Source: a virus
DNA length: 23,366 nucleotides
Strand: one strand, 5' to 3'
Virus record (IMG/VR): IMGVR_UViG_3300031227_004244
Location: 1 to 23,366 of that record
Positions 22,564-23,366 of this stretch are shown here, piece by piece (position 1 is the first letter of the stretch; each line of letters begins with the position of its first letter). Below the pieces are notes generated by a model. The model saw only the letters and a list, made by a program, of their open reading frames with translations. It did no database searches and was not told where the DNA came from. Both the position numbers and the translations under genes were made by a program.

Positions 22564-23007
22564 TTATGCTTGAGGTTTTAATAAACAACTCATGATCCCA
22601 ACCTGCTTCATATGTCTTATGATCCTGTCGATTATACTAGAATCACTAACTTGCTCTATAACTATCCGTCCCGACTTACCCCAGAGCTTTGTGACACGCC
22701 CATCCCAAATGTGCGAATCCTGAGTAAACAGTGCATCAAGAAATCCTTTTTCCAAATTATCCTTGTCCGGCGTTTGTTGATGGGGTGTTAAATTATGGCT
22801 ATCCCTCTTCTTTAAACTCCAGGATTTAGGCATTGGGAGAATAAAAGTTAAGTGGTAGCCATAATCGAAGAGTGTAAAACTCCCCAACTTTAATTTTAAT
22901 TCATCTTTGTATCTCCAATATTCCTGTACGCATTTACGTTTACCCCACTTGTCGGATTGGGTCATTCGTGGTTTCGCTACAGGGTCTATTTCTATTACTT
23001 TTATCAT
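22564..23007 (-). CDS. RusA-like Holliday junction resolvase
   Basis: This is a 147-residue protein. The pattern fits the RusA family: an N-terminal strand and basic part (PVAKPRMTQSDKWGKRK, residues about 9-25), a strand ending in Pro-Lys (LTFILPMPKSW), and the acidic active region TPDKDNLEKGFLDALF (about 79-94) followed by a further Asp in IWDGRVTKLWG (about 100-110). Asp81, Asp83 and Asp102 probably hold the metal, as the three aspartates of E. coli RusA do. Such dimers cut four-way DNA junctions, useful for resolving branched replicating DNA before packaging. The following lysozyme gene begins nine bases after its stop, and its start is five bases after the 85-residue gene ends, so it belongs to a tight operon. 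Confidence 0.85.
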   Translation of the reverse strand: MIKVIEIDPVAKPRMTQSDKWGKRKCVQEYWRYKDELKLKLGSFTLFDYGYHLTFILPMPKSWSLKKRDSHNLTPHQQTPDKDNLEKGFLDALFTQDSHIWDGRVTKLWGKSGRIVIEQVSDSSIIDRIIRHMKQVGIMSCLLKPQA

Positions 23008-23011
23008 ACGG

Positions 23012-23269
23012 TTACGCTAAAACCTTTCTTCTAAATTCCTGGTCTAAAGAAAAATTCTCTCGATCCATTCTTTCTACTCTACGATAGGTCTCTAATAAAT
23101 CGTTAGGCAAAGAATTTAAAAATCTTTTTTTGTTAATTTTAATACACCCAAAGGTCTTTAAATAAATACAATCTTTATATATCTTGCCGTTCCATAAAGA
23201 ATGATCGTTTTTAAGCAATTTAATCAATCTCCGCGAATTGGTAAGACGTTGATTTCTATAGTTTTTCAT
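23012..23269 (-). CDS. Small basic protein of unknown function
   Basis: This is an 85-residue, Lys/Arg/Asn/Leu-rich protein with no membrane segment (RRLIKLLKNDHSLWNGKIYK, then CIYLKTFGCIKINKKRFL). The fold cannot be told from the sequence. A strand-like middle and helical C-terminus (DLLETYRRVERMDRENFSLD) suggest a small DNA-associated or regulatory protein, but this is a guess. Its ATG 23269 overlaps the preceding stop (ATGA), and the resolvase starts four bases after it ends. I recognise no family. Confidence 0.55.
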   Translation of the reverse strand: MKNYRNQRLTNSRRLIKLLKNDHSLWNGKIYKDCIYLKTFGCIKINKKRFLNSLPNDLLETYRRVERMDRENFSLDQEFRRKVLA

Positions 23270-23364
23270 AAAACAACATTGTAAAAGTGGCCTTTTCTCT
23301 GGACTCCCCTAAAGGACCCTTTGAATTTAGCTCTTAGTAGTAGAATAAACAAATCCTCCAGACG
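23266..23364 (-). CDS. C-terminal end of an upstream gene (cut by window edge)
   Basis: The frame that enters from beyond 23366 stays open for 32 codons and stops at TGA 23268-23266, overlapping the next gene's ATG. The visible end reads RLEDLFILLLRAKFKGSFRG, then VQRKGHFYNVVL, basic and hydrophobic. The ATGA link, common in this phage, supports that this is the real reading frame. Its function cannot be told. Confidence 0.55.
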   Translation of the reverse strand, partial: RLEDLFILLLRAKFKGSFRGVQRKGHFYNVVL

Positions 23365-23366
23365 GG

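Noticed and set aside
1-23366. Integrase, excision genes, repressor or attachment site that would mark a prophage
   Set aside because: None is visible; the lifestyle cannot be decided from this window.

Overview
The window is a stretch of a tailed double-stranded DNA phage (Caudoviricetes, short-tailed podovirus-like layout) carried almost entirely on the minus strand. Read from high to low coordinates it runs: tail of an unknown gene, an 85-residue unknown, a RusA-type resolvase, a T4-type lysozyme, two very small ORFs, a terminator, then the packaging and head block (zinc-ribbon protein, terminase large subunit, portal, small protein, terminator, scaffold-like protein, two small head-associated proteins, HK97-fold major capsid protein). 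An unusual cassette follows (a signal-peptide protein, an O-antigen ligase/polymerase-like membrane protein, a signal-peptide protein with a LamG stump, a further signal-peptide protein). The tail block comes next (tail tubular A-like, tail tubular B/nozzle-like, GNAT-like protein) and then four T7 gp14/15/16-like internal virion candidates, a holin-like protein and two paralogous fibre proteins, the last cut by the window edge. I see no rRNA, tRNA, CRISPR array, insertion sequence or integrase. Plus-strand ORFs are shadows.

The order nozzle, GNAT protein, coiled-coil proteins, 1278-residue protein, fibre mirrors T7 genes 12-13-14-15-16-17. The portal, terminase and capsid protein look like those of other podoviruses and Mu-like heads rather than T7 itself. 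Genes are packed tightly with many ATGA or TAATG stop-start overlaps, so long polycistronic late transcripts with coupled translation are likely. Two intrinsic terminators, before the terminase unit and between the portal unit and the capsid unit, divide them.

The host cannot be named from the sequence. Sec signal peptides with AXA cleavage boxes, an O-antigen ligase-like protein and a muramidase point to a diderm bacterium. Base composition is AT-rich by eye.

The most unusual property is that six ORFs begin with convincing Sec signal peptides, among them proteins that should be parts of the virion (the tail nozzle and both fibres). Three of the six flank a phage-encoded O-antigen ligase/polymerase homologue set between the major capsid gene and the tail genes. 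This suggests a cell-envelope programme built into the late structural operon: surface polysaccharide remodelling plus exported phage proteins. That reading is inference. The signal peptides and the ligase motif are seen directly.
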